The notes under the pieces: model-generated | Told to the model about the DNA's origin: nothing | Database searches by the model: none | What the model saw: only the letters and a program-made list of their open reading frames with translations | In this document: positions 9,701 through 21,193 of the stretch, one piece after another | How positions within the stretch are numbered: position 1 is the first letter of the stretch | Layout: each line of letters starts with the position of its first letter | NCBI GenBank assembly: GCA_948567375.1 | Contig: OX419756.1 | Location: 52,368,552-52,432,551 of the forward strand | Length of the DNA: 64,000 bases | DNA from: Lunularia cruciata | Lineage: Eukaryota; Streptophyta; Marchantiopsida; Lunulariales; Lunulariaceae | Direction of reading: 5' to 3' | Program-made: the position numbers and the translations under genes

Positions 9701-11528
9701 AGATTACATGGTGATTTTGGAAGACAAGGAGGCTCTCAAAGCTTTTGAGGAGCTCAAGCAATCCCTTGTTGTAGCTCCAATTCTTGCTAAACCTGATTGG
9801 AGTAAGCCTTTCATCCTCTACACTGATGCTTCTAATGTAGCTATAGGATGCACTCTTAGTCAATTAGACCAAGATGGGCATGATCATCCAATAGCTTATA
9901 CTAGTAGGCAGATGGTTTTAGCAGAGAAGAACTGCTCTGTCACGGAGAGAGAAGGGTTGGCAGTGATCTTTGGTCTCAAGAAGTTTAGACACTACTTGAT
10001 TGGAGGGAAAGCCACAATTTTCACGGATCCCAAGGCTTTGAAGTACATCTTCAACAAGCCTAATGTTGAAGGGAGACTAGCAAGGTGGATGATACTCTTG
10101 TCTGAGTATGACTACACAATTGAAGATAGGCCAAGAAAGAAACATGCACATGCTGATTTGTTATCTAGAGCCTATGATCATGATGGAGATGAGCCAGTAG
10201 ATGATTCCTTCCCGGATGAGGAGCTCATGACAATCTCAGTCACTCAAGAGATTCCAATGGAGTACAAGGAGATTGTGGATTTTGTGACAAGAGGTAACTA
10301 TCCAAAAGGGATGCATGCTAGGGAGAGGAAGGCCATTGCAGCAAGATCTAGACCTTACACAATGGTGGAGGATATTCTTTTTCACCAAGGAGCAGATGGT
10401 CTACTTTGAAGAGCAATGGGTAAGGAAGAGTCTATCCTACTTATAAAGGAGTTTCATGAAGGTTTAGTATGTGGAGGACACTTTGCAGGAAAGGTGACTG
10501 CTTTCAAGATTCTAGATGCAAGTTACCATTGGAGAGGGATTTTCAAGGATTGTCTTGATTATTGCAAAACTTATCATGTTTGTCAAGCTTTTGCTAGAAA
10601 GTCTACATCCACTCCACCACTTAGATCAATTCCATTGCTAGGACCTTTTGAGAAGTGGGGAATTGATTTTGTAGGACCTCTCAATAGAACCCCAAGGAAC
10701 AATCAATACATTGTGGTAGTTACTGATTACCTTACCAAGTGGGTTGAGGCTAGACCATTGAGGGACAAGAATGAAGATGAAGTGGGTAGATTTCTTTATG
10801 AACGCATTATCACTAGGCTTGGATGCCCTTTGGAGTTGGTTTCTGATAGAGGAGGAGAGTTTACAGGAAGCATTACTACAGCCATGCTACGACATTTCTC
10901 TATCACACATAGAGTAACTACATCCTATAAGCCAAATTCCAATGGCTTGGCAAAGAGAACCAATCAGACCTTGTGCATGATGTTGGCCAAAGATGCAGAA
11001 ATGGAGGGGGCTAAACATCATTGGGACAAGAGGATTCATGCAGTTTTGTGGGAGTATAGGACAACCATGAAGACTTCCACCGGATATTCTCCATTCCAAT
11101 TGGTGTATGGTATTGAGTCTACCTTACCTATTCACTTTGATCTTCCTACCTTCCAAAGCATTCATAGGAGATTGAAGAAAGCACAAGGAAGTGATGCAAA
11201 GAAGTCAAGGAAGGATCAACTCATGGAGTTGGAAGAGGCAAGAGCAGTTGCTATGGTTCGAGTGGAGCAAGCCCAAAGGAAACAAAAGGAGAGCTATGAC
11301 AAGAGGCAAGGCAAGAAGAAGGTGGAGCCTTTCAAAGAAGGTGATTGGGTAATGTTGTTTGATTCCATTTGATTCAAGAAAGTGCAAAAGAAGTTTTTGC
11401 CTAAGTACTTTGGACCTTTCATAGTAGAGAAGGTGTGGGGCAATTACACTTATGATCTCAAGGAGTTGGGAGGAAGACACTTTGATAGGATTAACCATGA
11501 TAAGTTGAAGATGTACCATAGAAGGTAG
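6701..11528 (+). pseudogene. Gag-pol polyprotein of element 1 (one frameshift, two in-frame stops)
   Basis: Starts at ATG 6,701 (MGKLPVFFGKDGEDVEAF), the same start as in element 2. A one-base insertion near 6,808-6,812 shifts into the long frame 6,789-10,409. Order: retrotransposon gag with W-Y-E-S-E motif; gag knuckle CFGCGGRGHIQRNC (7,545-7,586); aspartic protease with LVDGGSAVNAM near 8,200; reverse transcriptase with FIDDFCVYG (9,371-9,397); RNase H with FILYTDASN near 9,810; integrase with HHCC zinc finger (10,452-10,590) and D,D35 core. TGA at 10,407-10,409 splits RNase H from integrase, and TGA at 11,370-11,372 lies near the end. Both are in frame. The third catalytic residue, expected 35 residues after LVSDRGGEF, is Lys (codon 10,953-10,955) instead of Glu. 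No chromodomain is present. Confidence 0.93.
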
Positions 11529-11563
11529 AGAGACCTTCACTTTGAGGACAAAGTGAAAACTTA

Positions 11564-11576
11564 GTCCGGGGGTAAA
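11564..11576 (+). other. Polypurine tract of element 1
   Basis: gtccgggggtaaa lies directly before the 3' LTR and after the pol stop. The same sequence precedes the 3' LTRs at 23,009 and 50,318. It is the expected site for plus-strand priming. Confidence 0.75.
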
Positions 11577-12255
11577 TGTAACACCCATTTGTGCATGTGT
11601 GTGGTATTGTGATGTTTAGCTTGGTATTACAAGTACTTAAGAGATATTATTTATATAAGATAAAGGATGGTTCTATATTAGTCATGGTTAGCTAAAGTTA
11701 GTCATAGCTAAGATAGATGGGACCTTACCTTAGAGGAAGTAGAAAAGATGAGCACCACTATTTTGGATTTTAGTGTGTTGACTTGGTATTATTCCTAGGT
11801 GTTTGGCTTTGGGGAAAGAGTTGAGAACTCTTGGGCCCGCAAGCCTTTTTGTTTTAGATTCTTCTTTAGTCCAAGGATAGCCCATGTGAAGGAATCCTTG
11901 CTTTAGTGGTTGGGTCAAGATAAGGGGAATATGCCCATGTGAATGGATATTCCTTTCTACTTTTTTTTGACTTTACTTGACTTTTAGTCTAGTAACTTGA
12001 GTTACTACGGTAATTAGTAACTTTGGTATGTAACTATTTCACAAGTATATAAACAAGGGGTGAGGAGGTACTCATCATCCTTTCATTTGCAACTATCTCT
12101 CTCTCATTGAGTTCTCTAGTGAGCAATGACTTGAGTCTTGGAGTGTTAGCCTTGGAGGAGTATGATGGAGTTGGGGTTCCTTGCCTTCTTAGCCCATGGT
12201 GCGCTACCATAATAGCCATCAGAGGTTCAACTTGAGTGAAAGACAGGCCGGCTCA
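11577..12255 (+). repeat. 3' LTR of element 1
   Basis: About 98% identical by eye to 4,439-5,128. It has a longer T run before gactttac near 11,965, and lacks the small duplication of the 5' LTR. It ends at gctca and is followed by cagaacaac, which belongs to the 3' flank of coiled-coil gene copy 2. Confidence 0.92.
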
Positions 12256-12257
12256 CA

Positions 12258-14812
12258 GAACAACTTAAGACTGCAAATGTCACTCTTAAATAGTGAAGCA
12301 ATCGACAGTTATCTTCCTAATGTACCTCTTCCTTACAACTCTACAAACCTACAGATCCAAAATGATAATGCACCTCTTCATATCTGCTTCTTCAAATCTC
12401 AAAACTGTTACTAATCCGATCCGATGTCTACTTCTTCCTTGGCTTTCAAAGCCAAACCAAAAGTAATTTTACTTCCTACTACTCTGTCCTCAAGTTTCAT
12501 AACTCCTACATCTTCTACCAAATCTAATAGTTCTCTTTCCTGATCTGAAATTTCACTAGTGGGTAATCTATCTAACTCCTTATCTCCTAACCTACTCTTC
12601 TCTAATGTCTCCAATGGTAACTTTGAAGACATTTGTACTCCTACTTCATCTACTTTGGGTTTTGCTCTAACATCTTTCCGAAGGTTATCTATCTCCAATT
12701 TTACTAAGTCTAATTGAATTGTGATATTTTCTTCTACCTCCAATATCTTCCTATCTACACGAGTTCTAAGACTAATCAACAACGCATTCAAATCGGTGTC
12801 CTTTGCATGTCTCCTCCTTGTCTCCTGCACCAACAACTTCAACCGTGCAGCCTTGTCTCCTCGATATGCACATTGGCCTCTATACTCAACAAGTAACTCT
12901 CGCAACCTCTCTTCTTCTCTATATCTCACTGTCAACTCTCGTTGCCACAACTGCTTCTTCTCTTCTACACTCTCCATCACCTTGTCAAGCTATTGTTCCT
13001 TCTTGGCTATCCTTGCCATAGCATGGATAATCTCTAATCTCAAATCAGCAAACTGCTACTTCAAGATCTCATTCTCAGCTACTTGTCTCTCCCTTGCTAT
13101 GTCACTCTGCTTCACAAGTTCCTCTTGATTCCTTGCTTCTCTCCTCAAGTTCTCTATCACTTGATTCTGTCCTACTACCTCTACTCATAATACCTCCCGT
13201 TCTCCTCTCCTCGGATTATACTCCTCTTCAATTTTGAGTTCTCTTCTTCCAATCGAGCTAACACCTGCAACACAGTCTTCACCTCCGGACACTTTGACTG
13301 CATCTCTTTCTTCTTGTGTTCCAATTTCACCAACAGAGGACACACAACTTTGTGCAGGTACTCCACTCCATCACTCGTGACTTGTTTGTCTTTTGGAGTG
13401 ATCTTCTTCTTCACCTCTTCTTCTCTTGATACTCACCCTCTTTGCTGCAGTCGTCATATCGGAATAGACGCTTCACTCCCCAAACTGGCATTCTCCTCTT
13501 CCCTTACCTTGCTCGGACCCACTTCACACTTTGCCTTTCACTTGGACCAAACTCCTCTTTGAATGGTAACCTTTCTCTCTTCTTGCTTTGGCACTTCATC
13601 TTCTAACTTCACGTTACCCTCCTCCTCAAGCTCCATCCTGACGTCTTCTTCTGTTATAGGTACTGATGTCATCTCCCCGCCTTTGTTGCTATCACTACTT
13701 GTGTCTCCACTCTGTAGTGTGAGCTCGGGTTCTTCCTTGAGTTTCGAGTCTTTGGACTTGCACTCGGCTTTGCCTTCCAAGTCTTCTTCCAACAACACGA
13801 TTACTACCATACCTTTCCTCGGGTTTACCCTTCTGGTCTTATGAGGTCTTGTTCTCTTGACGTCTTTGCCTTCTCCTTGTCAACTCCTCTTCTTCAACTT
13901 TGGAGTACTCACGTCCACTTGCACACTCTTCTCCATCTGCACATAGTACTCATCATTGCTTCTGATATGAAGAATGTACTGCTGCTCCTCTGAGTCAACC
14001 TCCTTTCTTAAGTCGGGATGAAAATGTGACACCATTCTGTTGCGCTCCGCCGCATTGAGCAGATTCAACCCCAGATAGAAATGTGCTGCAAATGGCACAA
14101 TGTAATGCGGAGGTGATTTATCCCGCAAGTTCCACACCATCTGTCTTGTTTGCCCATGGAAGCACCTTGCCTAGTTAATTGGCTCTCCTGCAAACATCTT
14201 ATGGAAGAACACCGCTTGGTGCTTCATCACATAAGTCGTTGTCTCCGGCTTCAAGATTGCCATGAGAGCACTCACAATCCTTCTCTTGACATGATTCTTG
14301 TAACTCTCTACTTTGTACCCATTCTTTGTAAGCTTTGAAGAGAATGCATCTCTCACTTCTTGGGTTTCTTTGGCTACCTCTCCCTTCTCCAAGAACGTGG
14401 CACCTTGCTCCGCACCTGCCTCTCTTTTGAGTACTAATCTCCAATCCGACTCCGTCCAGCAAGCCAGATTTCCTCTCTTCTCCTCTTCCTCGGGGCCATC
14501 AAGACATTTACTCTTGATCATCTTAGTCAAGAATCCTGGAAAGCTCACATTCCAGTTCCATGCCAAGAATGTGATCCGAAGTCGGCTCAAGACTTTGATT
14601 CTTACGATCACACCTAACTTCCAAATTGCACGATTTCTCACTACAAATTTGGAGTTCTTCTTTCCTCCTCCCATCTTTCTTTCTTCCTCACTGTCTCTTG
14701 GATTAGCTCTCTTGAATTCTCCTCTACACACTAGTGCATCTTCAACTCTACTTCCCTTCCCATGATCTCCTGCAAGACAACTCCTCAACGGCGAAGGAAA
14801 ATTGCTTGACAT
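12258..14812 (-). pseudogene. Degenerate coiled-coil protein gene, copy 2 (inverted)
   Basis: Unknown family, better preserved than copy 1. From the Met at 14,812 (MSSNFPSPLRSC) one frame can be followed to about 13,180 with only in-frame stops: TAG at 14,171-14,173 where copy 1 has Trp, TGA near 13,880, TGA at 13,538-13,540 and a few TGA/TAG further on. It then continues with a frameshift to the stop at 12,411. The original product would be about 800 residues. The N-terminal half has FLAWNWNVSFPGFLTKMI and CWTESDWRLVL, then FAAHFYLGLNLL. The middle is acidic. The C-terminal third (12,411-13,180) is Arg/Glu/Leu-rich and predicted by eye as long coiled coil (LRELLVEYRGQCAYRGDKAA, then VDRKILEVEENITIQLDLVK). 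Stops mostly correspond to C-to-T changes of CAG, TGG or CGA, typical of methylated repeats. Bases 12,258-12,410 are its 3' flank, cut by the 3' LTR of element 1. Confidence 0.65.
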
Positions 14813-14830
14813 TGCTTCGTTGTTAGCCCG

Positions 14831-14843
14831 ATTTTTATAGAGT
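14831..14843 (-). promoter_or_regulatory. TATA-like box upstream of coiled-coil gene copy 2
   Basis: ctctataaaaatc on the - strand lies about 20-30 bases before the Met at 14,812. Copy 1 has a related tataaaa word at about 901-907. The spacing to the Met is short for a leader, so transcription could start at, or translation start after, this Met. Low certainty. Confidence 0.3.
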
Positions 14844-14869
14844 CGTGCCTTCTTTGTCACTCTTCAATT

Positions 14870-15539
14870 CAAGTTTCTACCAAGAAATCACACCTCTTGC
14901 ATGCTCTTGTCACTATCAAGTGTCCTTCACGCGTATGACCGCCGGTTTTTGAACGGTCCCTTCTTGAATTGCTCGCCCCGAAGGAAAGTTGTTACACTAT
15001 CCCCACCTTGGGTTGAGCACCCCCCGATACGAAGATTTCTTACTTTGGTTATATGCTGACAAGGCAAGTCCGAGTACTTTGCCTTATGACCCGAAGCCAC
15101 GTTACCTCAGGTTTCATCCCGAAGACTCTTTTCTTTGCCTTCTTCAGCCATACATGTGCAATCCAACTTGTCTATACAGTTCTTCTTCTCCATTTCAAAA
15201 AAACAAAAAATGTGGGTACCACATGGTCCTATAACCCACCTCCATCAATGCTCTCTCTCCTCTCTTGCAAACACCAAAAAGAGATCCTCTCTTTGCTCAA
15301 TATTGCTCTTTCCTCACTAAATCACCAATATGAAGCTCTCTCTCCTTTATATCTCTAAAAGATGACTCCTTCTCTCTTAGCACACACTCTCTATCATCTA
15401 TCTCTAACTCCCTCTCTCACAGTCGACACTCTCTACACTCCATATCTCCTATAGAGGACTTCTCTAAGGATGCTCTCTAAAGTCTCAAAGTCTCCTACTT
15501 TCTCACTCTCTCTACATACTCTATCTCTACTCTCCACCA
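14870..15539. other. Upstream region of copy 2 and pyrimidine-rich tract
   Basis: 14,870-15,130 has a higher GC and CpG content than the surroundings and is partly shared with the 5' flank of copy 1. From 15,240 to 15,540 the + strand is an irregular CT-rich tract (ctctctcc, tctctctac words). No gene recognised. Confidence 0.4.
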
Positions 15540-15779
15540 TCACACACATATTCTCTCTTTACAATTGGACAGCCTAGCATTCACATTGATGTGATTGTCT
15601 CTCAATGATCCAAGTTTGGGAATAGTAGTCTTTGGAAGCCAAATGTGATCACCTAATAGAGGAACTAGGGCCACCTCAACCTCAATCTGATGTACCTCAC
15701 TCTCATGTTGCACAATTGTGTAAAATGGAAAGGATGTACATAGATCATCTATAACCAAGACACCTTTTGGGTCCTCCAT
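15540..15779 (-). CDS. Hypothetical ORF fragment (79 aa)
   Basis: One open frame with a mixed, protein-like composition (VLVIDDLCTSFPFYTIVQHE, then LVPLLGDHIWLPKTTI). I do not recognise it. It lies between the coiled-coil gene and the truncated LTR of element 2. It may be a remnant of another transposable element. No start or partner sequence is convincing. Confidence 0.2.
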   Translation of the reverse strand: MEDPKGVLVIDDLCTSFPFYTIVQHESEVHQIEVEVALVPLLGDHIWLPKTTIPKLGSLRDNHINVNARLSNCKERICV

Positions 15780-15851
15780 ATGACCAATATGGATACCTGA
15801 ACAAGGACCTATTCATAAAGGATGAATTCATATTAGATCCAATGAAACCAT

Positions 15852-16128
15852 TCACCCCCAACTCCATCATACTCCTCCAAGATTAACACTCCAAGACTCA
15901 AGACATTGCTCAATAGAGAACTCAATGAGAGAAAGATAATTGCAAATGAAAGGATGATGAGTACTTCCTCACCCCTTGTTTATATACTTGTGAGATAGTT
16001 ATGCATTAAAGTTACTATTTACCATAGTAACTCAAGTTACTAGGTTAAAAGTCAAATAAAGTCAAAAATTATAAAGAAATATCCATCCACATGGGCATAA
16101 TCCACAAAGCATGCAATCTACCTTGAAA
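15852..16128 (-). repeat. Partial 3' LTR of element 2
   Basis: Matches the central-to-distal part of the family A LTR, including TATA region (tatatacttgtg read on +, near 15,980) and the gagttctc/gttagcc words. Both ends are truncated: distal about 90 bp and proximal about 330 bp are missing. It retains the gattgcatgcttagtgg-type segment that element 1 has lost. Confidence 0.8.
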
Positions 16129-19100
16129 ACCCTCTCTAATGGTAACCTGCATCTAGAATCTTAAAAGCAATCACCTTTCTTGCAAAGTGTCCTCCACACA
16201 TTAAACCTTCATGAACCTCCTTTATGAGTAGGATAGACTCTACCTTACCCAATGCTCTTCAAAGTAGGCTATCTTCTCCTTGGTGAAAAAGAATATTCTC
16301 CACCATTGTGTAAGGTCTAGATCTTGCTGCAAGGACCTTCTTCTCCCTAGCATGCATCTCTTCTGGATAGTTATCTCTTGTCACAAAATCCACAATCTCC
16401 TTATAATCCATTGGAACCTCTTGAGTGACTGAGATTGTCATGAGCTCCTCATCCCATAAGGAATCATCCACTGGCTCATCTCCATCATGATCACAGGCCC
16501 TAGATAACAAATCAGCATTTGCATGTTTCTTCCCTAGCCTATTTTCAATGGTGTAGTCATACTCAGACAAGAGTATCATCCATCTTGCTAGTCTCCCTTC
16601 CACATTAGACTTGTTGAAGATGTTCTTCAAAGCCTTATGATTTGTGACAATGGTGGCTTTCCCTCCAATTGAGTGGTCTCTAAACTTCAATGTGGTGTCT
16701 AAACTACCAACCCTTCTTTCTCCGTGATAAAGTAGTTCTTTTTTGCTAAAACCATTTGCCTACTAGCATAAGCTATTGGATGATCATGCCATCTTGGTCT
16801 AATTAACTAAGAGTGCATCCTATAGCTACATTAGAAGCATCAACGTAGAGGATGAAAGGCTTATTCCAATAAGATTTAGCAAGAATTGGAGCTATAAGAA
16901 GGGATTGCTTGAGCTTCTCAAAAGCTTTGAGAGCCTCCTTGTCCACCAAAATCATCATGTATTCTACACCCTTCTTCATGTAGATGGTTAATGCATAAGC
17001 CTTGTTGGAAAATGAGAAAATCAACATCCTATAGTACCCAACCATCCCCAAGAATTGGCATAACTTTGTCAAGCTTGAAGGGAATGGAAGGTCTGAGATT
17101 TTCCTCTCCATCTCAAGATCAATTTCTATTCCATCCTTGGAGATGATGTGACCCAAAAGTAGACTTTCTTCACAACCAAAAATGCACTTCTTTGGGTTGA
17201 GTGATGCATTTGCCTCATATAAGCATTGCAAGACCTTGAGTAGATGCTTAAATTGCTCCTCCTTGCTCCCATAGACACAAAAGTCATCAATCTCAAAAGT
17301 CTCTCATAAATTTCCCAATGAAAGATTCAAATACCTTGTTCATGAGCCATTGGAATGTGGCTGGAGCATTGCAATGCCTAAAATCCAAAAGGCATGATCT
17401 TGAAAGCATAAGTTCCCCAAGGTGTGGTGAATATGGTGAGTTGTTGATGCTATAGTGCAATCTTGATTTGGTTATACCCACTATAACCATCTCAAAATTG
17501 TGCCTCTCATGCAACCTCCTCCAAGATCTCATCAATGAATGGCAAAGGATAATAGTCCTTCTTAGTAAGAGCATTAAGCTTCTTGTAATCCACACATACC
17601 CAAAGCTTGCCATTCTTTTTCTTCACAATCACAATGGTAGACACCCATTCTTAATTCTCCACCTCAAAGATAAATCCGGCCTCCTTGAGCTTATCAATCT
17701 CCTCCTTCACCACCAAAGATATTGGTGGGCTAATGTGACATTGCTTTGAGCGGACTAGTCTTGCATGTGACTCCACCTCAATCTTGTGCTCCTCCAAGGA
17801 GACTTCCTTCAGATCCTTGTAATTAAAAGTAAACACATTGATGAACTTGCAAAAAATCTCCTCAAATCTCACCTTCTCCTCCTTGGTAACATTTGGACCA
17901 TACTTGAGAGTAGATAACCTCCTTTCTATCTCTTCAAGTTTCAAGGGTGATTTATGTGGGTCCTTCAAAACCTCTAGCTTAGGTGCAAAATCCATAGCAC
18001 ACAAGGGATACACGTTTGGATCAGATTCAAATTCAGATTCATCCTCCTCCATGCTTGTGTCCACACCTAAAGCTCTCTCTTCTAAATCTGATTCCCAATA
18101 ATTAGAAGATGGTGTATCTAAATGTGAAGTGTTGGTGGTGTTAATGATTGGAACTATGACTCTATGGTTTGATGGCCCAATCCTCAAATACCCTTTGTGC
18201 CATCAATCAGTTGTGTGTGCTGCTCTCAACCATGGCCTCCAAAGAAGCAAATCATAGCTTGGATCCTTCAAGACTTGGAAAGTCATGAGATTTTAATCTC
18301 TCATAATTGAAACTACCGCCTTATCCATCACCCCTACTGGTCAAACTTGTTGCTTATTTGCCATGCTTACCACAAATTTTGAGGTCTAGAGGGTATCATA
18401 CTCAACTTTTTCATCAACCTTTCTGACATGGCATTCACTGTTGATCCTCAATCAACCAATGCATCCTTGATGTTGTGACCATTTACTCTCACATTAATCT
18501 TGGAGGCATATTCACACGCCTCCCATGGTAATGGTTTTGCATCCACCACCCCCATTGATACTGGAGCTTTTTCCTTCTTCTTCCTCTTGGTCCTTGTAGA
18601 ACTCAAACCACCTCTAAGCTCCTTTCTCAAGGTAGGGTTCAAAGCAATCAATTGGCCCACTGTGATGTTAGCCTTGTGACACCCTCCAACATATTATAGT
18701 TCCATTGTTGCTTGGAGATCAAGAAGTCCTCCATCCCCAATTTCTTTCTTGGACTCTTTTGTTGTTGATGGTATTGATGTGCGAGAGCTCCTAGTAGACA
18801 TAGGAGTATCCTTGCTAGGAGTAAATCCTTGAGAAGAGTGCACATCCTCTGCAAAATGAGCTCTCTTCTTCTCTTGTGCCACAAGCTCCAAATTAAGACT
18901 CTTGGAGTTTGAGCACTCTCCCTTCTCATACTTGCTCTCAACCACATCTATAGATGCTATTCCCTAACCTTTGTTTGGATTAGGAGCCACTTGGGTTTCA
19001 CTACCTCCCTTTTTCCTCTATTGGCTCCTTCATAACCCGTTCCTCCATGGTAAGTGGAATTTGGATAATTCTTGTGGATATGGCCTCTTCCTCCACAACA

Positions 19101-19936
19101 AAAACAATTTCTATCATTGAAATTGTTGGCCTCCTCTATATGGATAACTTCCATAACTCCTAGATCCTCTCCCTACATTCTAATCAACCTTTGTCTTCTC
19201 CCATAGTTGCACTACATTGATCTTGAGATCTGCAAGTTGTTAAGTGATGGTTTGAAGTGGATCCTTTGGTAGGGATGCAAGACCTGGAGCAACTATTACT
19301 TGTGGTGCAACCCTTGTCACCAAAGTATCAGAAGTTCCACCATACTTGTAACCTTGAGGAGGATGCACAATCTCCTTCACCACCAAATCACTCTCATCAC
19401 CTTCCAAACTCTCCTCCATACAAATTGCAATCTTGATAGTTTCAACCTTACAAGAAGGTTTATCAGATCTCACCTTACTCTTAATTTGTGATCTCAACCC
19501 TCCTAAAAAATTCTTGGTGAGCATGGCCCTTATGCCAATCATAGTAATCTCCACATCATCCCCACCTTTCTTCATATGTGAAATCTAGACTTTAACTTTT
19601 CCACTCTTTCCACATAGACTCTCACTTTCTCTCCATCTCCTTGCTTGAGAAAGGTAACCTCACTCATCAATCTTTCAAAACTCTCATCTGGAAGAAAGTT
19701 TTCAATGAGTGTTGAAGTCAAACTCTTCCAAGATTCTTCTTGCCCATCTCTCCTCTCTCTCTTTTGTATTCTGACTCATACCATGTAAGTATTGCATCCT
19801 CAAAGAAATCTAGTGATAATAAGGCCCACTCATTCTTCCTCCTCTCATTGTTTTCTTTGCAAGCTCTCTTGAAGTCTCTCACAAAGACTTCCACATCTTC
19901 TCCATCCTTGCCAAAGAAAACCGGAAGTTTCCCCAT
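16129..19936 (-). pseudogene. Gag-pol remnant of element 2
   Basis: Reading on the - strand from the Met at 19,936 (MGKLPVFFGKDGEDVE): gag with LTWYESEY, gag knuckle CCGGRGHIHKNY (second Cys pattern decayed) near 19,090, protease start VNGHNIKDALVD near 18,470, reverse transcriptase from about 17,750 to 17,290, RNase H 17,230-16,259. Several frameshifts and stops occur. A TGA at 16,259-16,261 closes RNase H exactly where element 1 and fragment 3 have TGA. Only the beginning of integrase remains before the LTR. The gag start is in frame with FFEDAILTWYE, which shows that the frameshift in element 1 is private. Confidence 0.85.
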
Positions 19937-20160
19937 CTTAACCCCTCACTATCTTTCTTTTCTCTCAAATTTTCTTTTTCTCTCACTCTATAACTTATAG
20001 AGTATGTACATGACTAACACCATTTGAGAGAAATCCACTCTAAGGAACACAAAAGGTTCAGGTTGCTCCAAGATTTATATAGCAACATCAAATCCTAGAG
20101 TGCATATTAATAAATTTCTCACGGATAGTTTATCCATAGGTTGAAAGAATATCTACATCA

Positions 20161-20640
20161 CTAATCTTGAGAACTAGCTGATGAAGGTGGTAATATTTCT
20201 ATAGCTATACTAAGAATCTCTCCAAGATCCTTCACCAAAGTCTCTAAAAGTGCTTTTACTCTACTACACTCATGTCCTTTTGGAAGTCTTTCCACTCCAC
20301 AAACCTCACACAACTCTTGGGTCTTAGATCTTCTTCCTCCCAATCTTGGTGAAGAAGGTCTAACATGCAAACCCAAGTCAAGTAAGCCTCTCATTTCCCT
20401 CAATCTCTTTCTCTCAAAAGTCAATGGACATGAACTTGCCTTATTTTTCTTTTGTCTATATAAAAAGCACTTAGACTCACTCTTTCCTCCAAGTGGTGTA
20501 GGTCTTTGGATCCTCTCAACACTCTCTTCAAAGTCTATTCTAAACTCTCTTTTCTTCAAATACACATGTAAAATCAACTCAAACCCTTAGGGAACCTTCC
20601 ATAGTCTCAATTTTGACTCTTGGTGACCTTTCATGTTCTC
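20161..20640 (-). pseudogene. Extra zinc-knuckle ORF of element 2
   Basis: Counterpart of 5,967-6,464 in element 1, ending at the same codon (PPSSASSQD). The first knuckle is degraded (CFLYRQKKNKASSC: second Cys to Tyr, His to Asn), while the second cluster CEVCGVERLPKGHEC is intact. The Met at 20,577 is probably not the true start because similarity to element 1 continues upstream with a frameshift. Confidence 0.65.
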
Positions 20641-21193
20641 AAGATGAGTCTAAACACCCAAACATACTTTTTGTTGCTTTCACACTCCTCATGCATGAGA
20701 TCTCAACTCTGTAGAATTGAGATTATCTCAACTCCTCATCACAATGTCATTCAAATCTCTCAACTAGTATTTCCTAGTCCTCTAAAATTTTTCACATTTG
20801 ATCATTACTCAAGGATGTCCTCCCTTGCAAAATTTCAAATCTTTTCATCGAGCCAATTGGCCTAGGCAGTACATATATTTTAGATTTGGTTTGAAAATGA
20901 CCCCCATCATTTAAAAAACTTATAACTTTCTGTTCAAGAATGATCTCCCTCTAATTTTTATGTCCAAAGGTAGTATGGAATATACTGAATTTTCTTGGAA
21001 AGTTTCACATTAATCCACTAAAAATTAAAGAAATGTGAAACTTTATATAATTTTCCAAAGAGCATGCAGTTGAAAGGGCAAATTACACTATCAACTTTTA
21101 AAAATTCTTGCCCAATGTGCATCTCACAATAATTTCAAGTGTGCTAATTGAAGGATAACCTAAGCTATCATGTGTAGAAATTTACAAGCCTTG

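Larger units (their letters stand above)
4439..12255 (+). mobile_element. Family A Ty3/gypsy LTR retrotransposon, element 1 (near full length)
   Basis: Complete layout: 5' LTR 4,439-5,128, PBS 5,135-5,150, leader ORF 5,172-5,342, extra zinc-knuckle ORF 5,967-6,464, gag-pol 6,701-11,528, PPT about 11,564-11,576, 3' LTR 11,577-12,255. Length is about 7.8 kb. There is no chromodomain after integrase, and the tRNA-Asp-type PBS and extra ORF before gag fit the Ogre/Tat/Athila branch better than chromoviruses. The LTRs differ by roughly a dozen substitutions over about 675 bp plus small indels, so insertion is recent compared with the other copies. It is defective: one gag frameshift, two in-frame stops and a mutated integrase catalytic residue. 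The flanks (ggacc left, cagaa right) are not a target duplication. The right flank lies in the 3' flank of coiled-coil gene copy 2. Confidence 0.93.

Noticed and set aside
10407-10409. TGA between RNase H and integrase as programmed readthrough
   Set aside because: The same copies also lack the catalytic Glu of integrase where that region survives, and the base after TGA is A, not the C typical of leaky contexts. Inherited defect plus trans supply is simpler; kept only as an alternative.
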